The notes: generated by a model not told the origin, from the letters alone. A stretch of DNA of 7,550 nt from Thermoactinomycetaceae bacterium (GCA_025449475.1 JANWJM010000089.1:1-7550), one strand, 5' to 3'. Shown: positions 1 through 6,304, counted from the stretch's first letter. Translations and numbers: made by a program.

Positions 1-315
1 GAGAAGATGCATGAGAAAATGTTTTATACGGTCTATCAAAGCCATTTGGGAGAATTGATGATGCAATTATGCCAACAATTTGATCTAGACGAGGGTCGAT
101 TATGGCGGAAAGTTGGTGAGATCAGCCTTCAGATTTTGGAACAAATAGCGGCAGACCCCTTATTTCGGGAGCAATCACGCGAAGACCAAGCCTTTTTGTT
201 TCAAAGCAAAGTTCCGTTGAAGGCATTGGTCACGATGCGACTTCATCCCGATCAAGAGCACTATTGTCGGGTGACCAATCCGCTGGATCACAGGAATATC
301 TGCTCACTCGCCTGA
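1..315 (+). CDS. IucA/IucC family NIS siderophore synthetase, C-terminal fragment (5' end outside window)
   Basis: The reading frame is open to the left edge of the window, so this is the last 104 codons of a longer gene; the ATG at position 7 is internal. IucA/IucC proteins are ATP-dependent NRPS-independent siderophore synthetases of about 600 residues. They condense citrate or related carboxylates with amines or hydroxylamines in the cytoplasm. The visible part matches the family's C-terminal (FhuF-like) end: a helical HLGELMMQLCQQFDLDEGRLWRKV segment in pieces, then the diagnostic tail 'VPLKALVTMRLHPDQ...RVTNPL', which resembles the family pattern of K-A-L-x-x-M-R-L followed by NPL. The gene stops at TGA 313-315, 12 bp inside the end of the convergent peptidase gene. 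Which siderophore it serves cannot be told from this fragment. The family call rests on recognised motifs, not on a search. Confidence 0.8.
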   Translation, partial: EKMHEKMFYTVYQSHLGELMMQLCQQFDLDEGRLWRKVGEISLQILEQIAADPLFREQSREDQAFLFQSKVPLKALVTMRLHPDQEHYCRVTNPLDHRNICSLA

Positions 316-1242
316 ATGGGGAGGTGCAATCACATTCCCTTCCAGTAGTTCCAACCACTTCTCCGTTGCATTCATCTTGACCTCTCCACCGATCGGCAGG
401 GTAAGATTCGGCGAACAATGCCCGGCGTATAGTCCATAGTAGGCAGGAATGCCGAGCGATCCGATACGATCGGCAAAGATTTCATAAAGGGTGAGGCTTT
501 GTATCGGTCTCTTTGGTTCACAACGGGTGAAGCTGGCGAGGATGATCCCTCGAGCGGATTGGAGCTTACCTGCTTGCAGCAATTGTGTCAGCATGCGATC
601 AATCCGGTAGGGCTGTTCGCCGATCTCTTCGATAAACAATATTTTCCCAGCGGTTTCAAGTTCATAGAAGGTTCCCAAACTTGCGGTGAGAAGGGAAAGA
701 TTGCCTCCAATCAAAGAACCCGTCGCTTCTCCTTCCGTCAGTGTATAGGCATCCCATGGCACAGGATATCTTACTCGTGTGTGGGGGTGAGTGCAGAGGG
801 TAAAGAGAAACCACCCTGTAAGAAAATCGATTTGCTCCCCAAACTCCGATAAGACGGGACCATGAAAGGTGGTGAGACCCGTCTTTTTTTGGATGGCGAG
901 ATGAAGAGCGGTAAGATCACTATATCCGATTAGGATTTTCGGATGGTCCCGGATCAAATCGTAGTTTAAGAAGGGTAGGATTCGGGTTACACCATACCCC
1001 CCTCTAAGACACAAGATCGCTTGAATATTTGGATCTGCAAACATCTGATGGAGATCTTGGACACGCCGTTTATCGGTTCCTGCCAAGTAGCCCATGTGCT
1101 CATGGACAGATTGCCCGATTTTTATGTTATAGCCGAGTGCAGAAAGCATGGCGACCGCTTTTTTCCATTTACTCGGAGGGCAAGGGCTGGCTGGCGCAAC
1201 AATGCCAATCTGATCTCCCTGTTGTAAACGGTAAGGTTTCAC
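304..1242 (-). CDS. S66 family serine peptidase (LD-carboxypeptidase / MccF-like)
   Basis: This is a 312-residue protein when started at the GTG at 1242, a usual length for family S66. Members are cytoplasmic Ser-Glu-His peptidases: LdcA trims the terminal D-Ala from murein tetrapeptides during recycling, and MccF cleaves microcin C-type nucleotide peptides. The N-terminal domain shows the 'GDQIGIVAPASP' strand, then 'LRGGYG' near residue 80 and the nucleophile elbow 'GYSD' with Ser108. The C-terminal domain has 'GSLIGGNLSLL' near 176, Glu205 in 'FIEE' and His275 in 'AGHCSPNLTLPIG', so the whole triad is present. I chose GTG 1242 because AAAGGGGA lies 8-9 nt upstream and the product then begins at the usual conserved 'VKPYRLQQGD'. 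The longer ATG at 1305 has no ribosome binding site. The sequence does not decide between murein recycling and peptide detoxification. Confidence 0.9.
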   Translation of the reverse strand: MKPYRLQQGDQIGIVAPASPCPPSKWKKAVAMLSALGYNIKIGQSVHEHMGYLAGTDKRRVQDLHQMFADPNIQAILCLRGGYGVTRILPFLNYDLIRDHPKILIGYSDLTALHLAIQKKTGLTTFHGPVLSEFGEQIDFLTGWFLFTLCTHPHTRVRYPVPWDAYTLTEGEATGSLIGGNLSLLTASLGTFYELETAGKILFIEEIGEQPYRIDRMLTQLLQAGKLQSARGIILASFTRCEPKRPIQSLTLYEIFADRIGSLGIPAYYGLYAGHCSPNLTLPIGGEVKMNATEKWLELLEGNVIAPPHSGE

Positions 1243-1250
1243 TGAAAAAA

Positions 1251-1258
1251 TCCCCTTT
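1251..1258 (-). promoter_or_regulatory. Ribosome binding site selecting the GTG start of the S66 peptidase
   Basis: On the minus strand AAAGGGGA precedes GTG 1242-1240 by about 8 nt. It supports a start 21 codons downstream of the longest open frame. Confidence 0.7.
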
Positions 1259-1344
1259 AAGGCAAATGTATATGATGATCGCTCAAGAAAACGACTGTTG
1301 TTCATTTTTCAACAAAGCGGCTTTGCATTTTTGTAACTTCGGTG

Positions 1345-1372
1345 CTGAAATCTCGTTGATCCGTGATATGCT
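1345..1372 (+). promoter_or_regulatory. Putative sigma-A promoter (extended -10) for the HprK-like gene
   Basis: CTGAAA (1345-1350, four of six matches to TTGACA) is followed by a 16-nt spacer and TATGCT (1367-1372). TGA directly before it gives an extended TGn -10. A start near 1379 would leave a leader of about 100 nt before the ATG at 1481. It is predicted by eye only. Confidence 0.4.
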
Positions 1373-1467
1373 ATTAGTAGAAGAAATCTACCTATTCTTT
1401 TTTAGGGTGGGTAGGGATTGAATACATACATAATCGTGAAAAAAGTGGGTCTCGATGGACGATTCAT

Positions 1468-1476
1468 AGGGGAGGT
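1468..1476 (+). promoter_or_regulatory. Ribosome binding site selecting ATG 1481
   Basis: AGGGGAGGT lies 4-5 nt before ATG 1481, a near-ideal Shine-Dalgarno sequence. The frame is open further upstream to a TTG at 1418 and a GTG at 1436, but neither has a comparable site. Confidence 0.8.
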
Positions 1477-1480
1477 ATTC

Positions 1481-2656
1481 ATGTTATCGTTTCAACGGTT
1501 TGTATCGGTTTTTGAAGAACATCATCCCAAGTTCACGTATAAAGATATCTATTCCTACCAAGGCACCCATTGTATCCTGCGTACCAATCATCAAGCGCAT
1601 GCGGATTGGCTATCGGTTTGTTTTCAGTACTATTACCATTACTGCCGCGATCATCATGATATTTTAAAGTTTCCAAATGATGATTGTTATTCTATTTATT
1701 CATATGTGGATGAACAGACTTACTTGCGTCTATTCGAATGGGTCGAAGAGATCCTTCTTTTGCGCGTTGGTTATTTTTATGATGACATTGCCGAAATTAC
1801 GTTTTCGGATGGGGGAATCGTTGTTGACAAGCGAAAGAAGATGATCTTGTGTTTTCATCAAACAATGAAGCAAATTTATTTTATTTCAGATGGTTCCGAG
1901 CAGATCGTACAAGATGAGATTATGAAAGCCATGCGTGAAGTGATGACTTGGGAGATGGAGAAAAAAGGATTTTATCTCTTCCGTGCTTCAGTTGTTGAGA
2001 AGGATGGAAAATCGATTCTTTTTAGCGGCGAGAGTGGAGCTGGGAAAACCGCGATTATGTTGGGATTACTGGAGAAGGGATATCATTTTTTGGCGAATGA
2101 TCAGGTACTGGTAGGAGTGGAAAATCGAACGGTGAAGACGATCGCTTGGCCGAGTAAAATCGGAATCACACTGGCAACCACCATGCAATTTGAGCAGTTG
2201 ATGGGGATTTATGCAGATTTGGGTTCGTTGGATTTTCCACAAAACCGCATCCACTCCTTGGCGCTTGATCAGTTAGAGGAGAATGAGATTGATCGAGTGG
2301 ACTTGAGTACCAAAGAATTGGTCATGAACTTTCAAACGAAGTTTGTCCGTGAGGCGGAGTTGGAACAGGCGTTTCTCATCGACGATTTTCCCGCGCAGGA
2401 AAATTTTGAAAAGATGGAGTATTCTCCGGAATTAATCGATCATCTAAAAAAACTTGCTTTTTTTCCTCATCTTAATCCCGAAGATTCCGGGTTTTCTCCT
2501 TGGTTTCATTCATCGAAAACCTATTCACCCAAGGTATGGAGTACATTTGACTTAACGCTGAAAATTATGGCGAATCTGATTCCGATTCGGCGTTTGGTAA
2601 AAGAAAAGCTTCCTACCATAGAAGAACGGGTTGAAAAAATCGCCCAACATTTATAA
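1481..2656 (+). CDS. HPr kinase-like P-loop ATPase/kinase of unknown substrate
   Basis: This is a 391-residue cytoplasmic protein. Residues 1 to about 160 are rich in aromatic residues and histidine and match nothing I recognise. From about residue 165 the chain looks like the HprK/PEP-carboxykinase-type kinase fold. It has a strand 'GKSILFSGESGAGKTAIM' with a Walker A loop at G183-T190, then 'GYHFLANDQVLV', where HPr kinases have 'hxLVADDxV'; here the first Asp is Asn206 and Asp207 is kept. The HPr-kinase signature that contacts HPr is not visible, and the protein is longer than a typical HprK (about 310). It is therefore probably a paralogue and not the carbon-catabolite enzyme. HprK-like proteins are known to phosphorylate peptide precursors in some lasso-peptide clusters, but no precursor, cyclase or PqqD-like gene is seen here. 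It stands alone between opposite-strand genes, and its substrate is unknown. Confidence 0.7.
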   Translation: MLSFQRFVSVFEEHHPKFTYKDIYSYQGTHCILRTNHQAHADWLSVCFQYYYHYCRDHHDILKFPNDDCYSIYSYVDEQTYLRLFEWVEEILLLRVGYFYDDIAEITFSDGGIVVDKRKKMILCFHQTMKQIYFISDGSEQIVQDEIMKAMREVMTWEMEKKGFYLFRASVVEKDGKSILFSGESGAGKTAIMLGLLEKGYHFLANDQVLVGVENRTVKTIAWPSKIGITLATTMQFEQLMGIYADLGSLDFPQNRIHSLALDQLEENEIDRVDLSTKELVMNFQTKFVREAELEQAFLIDDFPAQENFEKMEYSPELIDHLKKLAFFPHLNPEDSGFSPWFHSSKTYSPKVWSTFDLTLKIMANLIPIRRLVKEKLPTIEERVEKIAQHL

Positions 2657-2682
2657 AAAAGGAGATCGCTATACGATCTCCT
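2655..2682 (-). terminator. Rho-independent terminator of tyrS, between convergent genes
   Basis: GGAGATCG (2661-2668) pairs perfectly with CGATCTCC (2674-2681) around a 5-nt loop, with one more A-T pair outside. On the minus strand the stem is followed at once by six T (complement of 2655-2660), the classic form for tyrS. On the plus strand no T run follows, so it would serve the HprK-like gene only weakly. The stem starts in the tyrS stop codon (TAG, 2683-2681). Confidence 0.85.
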
Positions 2683-3937
2683 AAATCACTTCACAGAGAA
2701 AGTAATTCTTTTTTCCTCGCCTCAATACTAAAAAGCGGTCGGTGATCCGATCCAGTTGATCGATTTCAATCTGAGGATCAGTTTGCCGTTTGTCATTCAC
2801 ACTGATCGCGCCATTTCGAATAAATTCGCGCGCTTCACGCTTGGATTTGGCGGCTCCGATTTGAATCAAAAGATCGACCAAAGGAAGCTTGTTGTCAGAG
2901 ACGGTGAGGGAGGGGACATCTTGGAATCCCTCTTTGATCTCTTCTGCCGAAAGTTGTCTCACTTCACCATGGAAGAGCGCTTTTGAGATTCGAATCGCTC
3001 TTTTCAAAGCCTCTTCACCATGTGTGAGGCGTGTCATCTCTTCGGCGAGTCGAGCTTGTGCTTCGCGTTTTTCGGGCTGCTTTTCCAGCTGTATTTGAAG
3101 TTGTTCGATTTCTTCTAGACTTAAAAAGGTAAAGTATTTCAAGAACTGAATGACATCACGATCATCGGTATTGTACCAAAATTGATAGAAGGCGTAAGGA
3201 GTGGTCTTCTCCGCATCTAACCAGACTGCTCCAGAAGCCGTTTTTCCGAACTTGGTTCCATCACTTTTTGTAATCAGTGGAACGGTTAATCCATAGACTG
3301 TCTTTTGATGAGTTCGGCGAATCAGATCACTACCGGAAACAATATTCCCCCACTGATCACTGCCACCGATCTGTAATTCACATTGGTAGCGTTGGTTGAG
3401 TTCTTTGAAATCGACGGATTGTAGAATCATATAACTAAACTCTGTGAAAGAGATTCCTTGTTCGAGACGCGCACTGACCGATTCTTTGGCAAGCATATTG
3501 TTGATGGAAAAGTTTTTCCCGATATCGCGTAAGAACTCAATGATGTTCATAGAATTTAGCCATTCATAGTTGTTGACCATCCGTACAGGGTTGGGAGAAT
3601 CGGAAAAATCTAAAAAACGCTCCAGCTGTTTCTTGATTTTCTCCGTCCATTCAACGACATCCTCTTTTGCATTCAGTGTACGCTCCGTTGAACGCCCGCT
3701 TGGATCGCCGATCAGACCCGTGCCACCACCGACTAGCGCAATCGGATGATGTCCCGCCATTTGGAAGCGCTTAAGCATCAGGATCGGAACCAAGTGTCCA
3801 ATATGTAAACTGTCCGCTGTCGGATCAAATCCGCAATATAGGGAAATGGGACCCGCTTGCAGTCGTTGTTGAAGTCCCTCCATATCAGTACATTGATAGA
3901 TGAGTCCCCGTTGTTCTAAATCACGCAAAATGTCCAT
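2681..3937 (-). CDS. tyrS: Tyrosyl-tRNA synthetase
   Basis: This class Ic aminoacyl-tRNA synthetase charges tRNA-Tyr with tyrosine, using ATP, as a cytoplasmic homodimer. With the start at 3937 it has 418 residues. Its numbering coincides with the well-studied Geobacillus stearothermophilus enzyme: Tyr34, Asp78, Tyr169, Gln173, Asp176 and Gln195 for the tyrosine site, HIGH at 45-48, and KFGKT at 229-233 as the KMSKS equivalent. Residue 51 is Pro, as in E. coli. The C-terminal 70 residues or so form the S4 RNA-binding domain ('LLIQIGAAKSKREAREFIRNGAISVN'). I chose ATG 3937 over ATG 3943 because GAGG (3949-3946) is 8 nt from the former and only 2 nt from the latter. The gene is monocistronic with its own terminator. 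The leader is too short for a T-box. Confidence 0.97.
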   Translation of the reverse strand: MDILRDLEQRGLIYQCTDMEGLQQRLQAGPISLYCGFDPTADSLHIGHLVPILMLKRFQMAGHHPIALVGGGTGLIGDPSGRSTERTLNAKEDVVEWTEKIKKQLERFLDFSDSPNPVRMVNNYEWLNSMNIIEFLRDIGKNFSINNMLAKESVSARLEQGISFTEFSYMILQSVDFKELNQRYQCELQIGGSDQWGNIVSGSDLIRRTHQKTVYGLTVPLITKSDGTKFGKTASGAVWLDAEKTTPYAFYQFWYNTDDRDVIQFLKYFTFLSLEEIEQLQIQLEKQPEKREAQARLAEEMTRLTHGEEALKRAIRISKALFHGEVRQLSAEEIKEGFQDVPSLTVSDNKLPLVDLLIQIGAAKSKREAREFIRNGAISVNDKRQTDPQIEIDQLDRITDRFLVLRRGKKNYFLCEVI

Positions 3938-3945
3938 AATCATCG

Positions 3946-3950
3946 CCTCA
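3946..3950 (-). promoter_or_regulatory. Ribosome binding site deciding the tyrS start
   Basis: TGAGG on the minus strand is spaced 8 nt from ATG 3937 but only 2 nt from ATG 3943. The second Met is therefore the likely start. Confidence 0.55.
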
Positions 3951-3977
3951 ATTACGTAAGGTATTTTTCACATAAGG

Positions 3978-4006
3978 ATAATATAACATATCTGTCAATG
4001 ATTCAG
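3978..4006 (-). promoter_or_regulatory. Putative tyrS promoter
   Basis: On the minus strand CTGAAT (4006-4001), a 17-nt spacer and TATTAT (3983-3978) form a plausible sigma-A promoter. A perfect TTGACA (3998-3993) also lies here, but its 17-nt partner is the poor TTATGT. Either way transcription would begin roughly 20-40 nt before the start codon. Confidence 0.4.
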
Positions 4007-4011
4007 TAATG

Positions 4012-4038
4012 CTTGTGATGCGGGATATTGTTTATAAT
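4012..4038 (+). promoter_or_regulatory. Putative promoter of the lipoprotein gene
   Basis: A perfect TATAAT at 4033-4038 sits 36 nt before the start codon. The -35 is unclear: CTTGTG (4012-4017) is 15 nt upstream, shorter than usual. The -10 is the stronger part of this call. Confidence 0.4.
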
Positions 4039-4074
4039 TGATATAGAAAATTAGTAAGAAGAGGAGTTTGAGAG

Positions 4075-4482
4075 ATGTATATTCGTTTGATTCCTTATAT
4101 TTTTTTCATCGCTTTATCGGTATTGATCCTTTCGGGCTGTTCGGGGGATAGCGAGTCTGATGCAACTGGTCAACAGCATACACAAAAATCAGAAGAACTG
4201 CGACCTCCTGAAGAACAGGCTCATATCACAGGAACGATTACCCAACAAGATGATTCAAAAATTTTGGTGGAAGAAGATCCAAATGAACCAGATGTAACGT
4301 TGAAATCAGAGGTCCATTTAACGGATTCTACCCAATATCTCATTCGGAAAGGAGATCAGTATCAAAAAGGGAAAAAGGAAGATCTGAAGAAGGGGATGAT
4401 CGTCGAAGTATGGTATCAAGGAATTGTGGAAGATTCTGATCCTGTACGGGCGAATGGGGACTATATTGTCTATGAGCAATAG
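4075..4482 (+). CDS. Small secreted lipoprotein, DUF3221-like
   Basis: This is a 135-residue protein. A hydrophobic signal peptide (residues 3-19) ends in the lipobox L19-S20-G21-C22, so it should be exported, lipidated on Cys22 and held on the outer face of the membrane. A polar, acidic linker follows to about residue 50. Next comes a small beta-type domain starting 'HITGTITQQDDSKILVEED' and ending 'KGMIVEVWYQGIVEDSDPVRANG'. Its G-x-I ... I-L-V and V-E-V-W-Y-x-G ... P-x-x-A layout resembles the DUF3221 (YobA-like) family of Bacillales lipoproteins, whose role is unknown. The start is supported by GAGGAG at 4061-4066, 8 nt upstream. It is monocistronic: a divergent tyrS lies upstream and a small terminator downstream. 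The lipoprotein call is firm, the DUF3221 call moderate. Confidence 0.85.
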   Translation: MYIRLIPYIFFIALSVLILSGCSGDSESDATGQQHTQKSEELRPPEEQAHITGTITQQDDSKILVEEDPNEPDVTLKSEVHLTDSTQYLIRKGDQYQKGKKEDLKKGMIVEVWYQGIVEDSDPVRANGDYIVYEQ

Positions 4483-4503
4483 AACCTCCTGAGAAGGTTT
4501 TTT
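4483..4503 (+). terminator. Weak Rho-independent terminator of the lipoprotein gene
   Basis: AACCT (4483-4487) and AGGTT (4495-4499) form a 5-bp stem with a 7-nt loop, running into a six-T tract (4498-4503) directly after the stop codon. Confidence 0.55.
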
Positions 4504-4510
4504 GATTAAC

Positions 4511-4552
4511 AGTTGCGTGCTTTGAACCAATGAAGATCAGAGTGACGCAACT
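4511..4552. repeat. Two-part hairpin-forming inverted repeat
   Basis: AGTTGCGT (4511-4518) pairs with ACGCAACT (4545-4552). Inside it, CTTTGA (4520-4525) pairs with TCAGAG (4537-4542) with one G-U pair, leaving an 11-nt loop. No good T tract follows on either strand, so it is not an obvious terminator. It may be a processed or regulatory RNA structure; its function is unknown. Confidence 0.5.
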
Positions 4553-4574
4553 TCTTCATTAATCGAATAAAATT

Positions 4575-4596
4575 ATATTTCATGAAATATTTTTTT
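4575..4596 (+). promoter_or_regulatory. Perfect 16-bp palindrome followed by a T tract, upstream of the glutamate synthase-like gene
   Basis: ATATTTCATGAAATAT (4575-4590) is its own reverse complement and runs into seven T. It could be an operator for a dimeric repressor or a weak AT-only terminator. A poor promoter candidate (CATACT at 4603-4608, with its -35 position falling at 4580-4585) would put the palindrome over the -35 region, which favours an operator. That is inference. Confidence 0.4.
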
Positions 4597-4625
4597 CTCT
4601 TCCATACTAAAATGAATAAGTCAAA

Positions 4626-4633
4626 TGGAGGGA
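4626..4633 (+). promoter_or_regulatory. Ribosome binding site selecting ATG 4640
   Basis: TGGAGGGA is 6 nt before ATG 4640. The upstream in-frame ATG at 4625 overlaps this site and has none of its own, so it is not the start. Confidence 0.8.
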
Positions 4634-4639
4634 TTTTTA

Positions 4640-6253
4640 ATGAATCTGTCCGATTATTTAATAATTATTGTTTTTACGGGGGGCGTGATTGTTCTTGTCC
4701 TCGTTCTGGTCTTTTTCCTATCGTTATATGTCATCGATCGTTATCAAAAGTCTCACAGTATTTTACGCAAGTTCCCGCTGCTTGGTCGGATGCGTTATTT
4801 TTTAGAAAATTTGGGACCGGAACTTCGGCAATATCTTTTTAATAGTGATCGAGAGGGAAAGCCGTTCTCACGGGATGACTATAGCCATATTGTACATAGC
4901 GCGAAGTATCAACGAAACGTGATTGGATTCGGTTCTAAGCGCGATTTCCGCGAAGCAGGTTATTATATTCGCAATTCCTTGTTTCCCAAACAAATGGAAG
5001 AGCTCGTCTTTGATCGAAAAACACGCATTAAAGGTAGAAAATATTTGCTTATCCAAGAGACTCTTTTTGCGCAGCGACAAGAAAAGTTGGAAGAAAATCA
5101 TTCTCTCGCTTATTTATTGGACGAGAGAGATACAATTGTGATCGGTCCGGATCGTCCTTCCCCTTTTCGTGTGCGTGGTTTGATAGGAATGTCCGGAATG
5201 AGTTTTGGTGCGTTAGGCAGCAATGCCATCACCGCGCTATCCGAAGGATTGGCGATTGCCAAAGGAACGTGGATGAATACTGGAGAAGGAGGAGTCTCTC
5301 CGTATCATCTCAAGGGGAATGTAGATCTCATTATGCAGATCGGCCCTGCACTCTTTGGCGTACGCGATGCGGATGGGCAGTTTGATTGGGATGAATTTCG
5401 TCGTAAAAGCGAAATGCCTCAAATTAAAGCGTTTGAGCTAAAGCTGGGACAGGGAGCCAAACTTCGCGGCGGTCATTTGGATGCGGAAAAGGTGACACCG
5501 GAAATTGCGAGCATTCGCTCTATTCGTCCGTACCAATCGGTGGATAGCCCCAATCGGTTTCATCAGTTTCATGACTTACCGACACTCTTTGAATTTATCG
5601 CTCAATTGAAGGAGGCTAGCTCCAAACCAATCGGAATCAAGATCGTACTCGGTAGTTATGAGGAAGCACTTGAATTAGCTCGCTATATCAAGAAGAGTGA
5701 ACAAGCACCGGATTTTATCTCCATCGATGGTGGTGAAGGTGGAACAGGAGCCACGTTTCAGGAGTTAGCCGATAGTGTCGGTTTGCCGCTTTACTCCGCT
5801 CTCCCGATGCTGGATGCCGTTTTACGTCAAGAGGGAGTTCGGGATCGTGTAAAGATCTTTGCTTCTGGAAAACTGTTTACACCTGATCGTATTGCAGTCG
5901 CATTGGCGATGGGCGCTGATCTCGTGAATATTGCACGTGGTTTTATGATTTCCATCGGCTGTATACAAGCCTTAAAATGTCAATCCAACAGCTGTCCAGC
6001 TGGTGTCGCTACCACGGATCCCAAATTACAAAAGGCGCTGGTGGTGGATGAGAAAAAATATCGGGTCGCCAACTATTTGGTCACCTTGCGAGAAGGGCTC
6101 TATCGTCTAGCTGCAGCTGCTGGTATCGACTCACCGGTTCATTTTCGACCCGAACATGCTGTCTTTAAAGATCAGAAAGGCATTGTTTATAATTTGGATG
6201 CTCTCTACCGGGAGATGGTTGAACAAGGGAGAAAGGTGGAGATCACAGAATAG
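4640..6253 (+). CDS. Membrane-anchored FMN-binding glutamate synthase family protein (YerD-like)
   Basis: This is a 537-residue protein. One N-terminal membrane segment (about residues 6-32) is followed by a basic stretch, so the catalytic part should lie in the cytoplasm. From about residue 150 onward it is the FMN/Fe-S synthase barrel of glutamate synthase: 'GMSGMSFGALG' (M184 to G193), 'NTGEGG', 'KLGQGAKLRGG', 'ISIDGGEGGTGA' (360-371), and C441-x5-C447-x4-C452 followed by 'PAGVAT', the three cysteines that bind the 3Fe-4S cluster in GltB. There is no glutaminase domain, so glutamine-fed ammonia channelling is not expected. The architecture resembles B. subtilis YerD, whose reaction is not established. 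No small-subunit partner or redox gene lies nearby. It is transcribed alone, with structured DNA upstream and a strong hairpin downstream. The family call is very secure, the substrate unknown. Confidence 0.92.
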   Translation: MNLSDYLIIIVFTGGVIVLVLVLVFFLSLYVIDRYQKSHSILRKFPLLGRMRYFLENLGPELRQYLFNSDREGKPFSRDDYSHIVHSAKYQRNVIGFGSKRDFREAGYYIRNSLFPKQMEELVFDRKTRIKGRKYLLIQETLFAQRQEKLEENHSLAYLLDERDTIVIGPDRPSPFRVRGLIGMSGMSFGALGSNAITALSEGLAIAKGTWMNTGEGGVSPYHLKGNVDLIMQIGPALFGVRDADGQFDWDEFRRKSEMPQIKAFELKLGQGAKLRGGHLDAEKVTPEIASIRSIRPYQSVDSPNRFHQFHDLPTLFEFIAQLKEASSKPIGIKIVLGSYEEALELARYIKKSEQAPDFISIDGGEGGTGATFQELADSVGLPLYSALPMLDAVLRQEGVRDRVKIFASGKLFTPDRIAVALAMGADLVNIARGFMISIGCIQALKCQSNSCPAGVATTDPKLQKALVVDEKKYRVANYLVTLREGLYRLAAAAGIDSPVHFRPEHAVFKDQKGIVYNLDALYREMVEQGRKVEITE

Positions 6254-6257
6254 GAAT

Positions 6258-6292
6258 AGCTGAAATCTCCCATTAGAGGGGGGATTTCAGCT
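6258..6292. terminator. Strong hairpin between convergent genes (probable terminator)
   Basis: AGCTGAAATCTCCC (6258-6271) pairs with GGGGGATTTCAGCT (6279-6292), 14 bp with one G-U, around a 7-nt loop. It begins 5 nt after the stop of the glutamate synthase-like gene. The T run (6302-6306) on the plus strand is 9 nt away, so the form is not classic, and none follows on the minus strand. It probably serves both converging genes. Confidence 0.7.
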
Positions 6293-6304
6293 TGTCGGAC
6301 GTTT

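Noticed and set aside
499..852. Plus-strand open frame inside the S66 peptidase gene.
   Set aside because: It lies wholly antisense to a gene with an intact catalytic triad, and the translation has no recognisable features.
1243..1305. ATG 1305 as the start of the S66 peptidase.
   Set aside because: It has no ribosome binding site, and the extra residues are not part of the conserved family start. GTG 1242 has both.
1313..1325. CAAAGCGGCTTTG inverted repeat followed by CATTTTTG in the S66/HprK-like divergent region.
   Set aside because: Only about 5 bp can pair with a realistic loop, and the site does not follow a gene on either strand, so it is too weak to call a terminator or operator.
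1029..1421. Plus-strand open frame over the S66 start and divergent promoter region.
   Set aside because: Over half is antisense to the peptidase gene, it has no ribosome binding site, and its product is low-quality sequence.
1418..1480. Longer start (TTG 1418 or GTG 1436) for the HprK-like protein.
   Set aside because: ATG 1481 has a near-perfect ribosome binding site at the right spacing. The upstream starts have rare codons and poor spacing.
1481..2656. Calling this gene hprK (HPr kinase/phosphorylase).
   Set aside because: The first Asp of the ADD motif is Asn, the HPr-contact signature is not visible, and the N-terminal region does not fit HprK.
304..2656. A RiPP or microcin-type system formed by the S66 (MccF-like) peptidase and the HprK-like kinase.
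   Set aside because: The genes are divergent, and no precursor peptide, adenylating enzyme, cyclase or exporter is seen. Each gene has an ordinary alternative explanation.
4582..4842. Open frame overlapping the start of the YerD-like gene in another frame.
   Set aside because: It overlaps a strongly supported gene with a good ribosome binding site, and the product resembles no protein.
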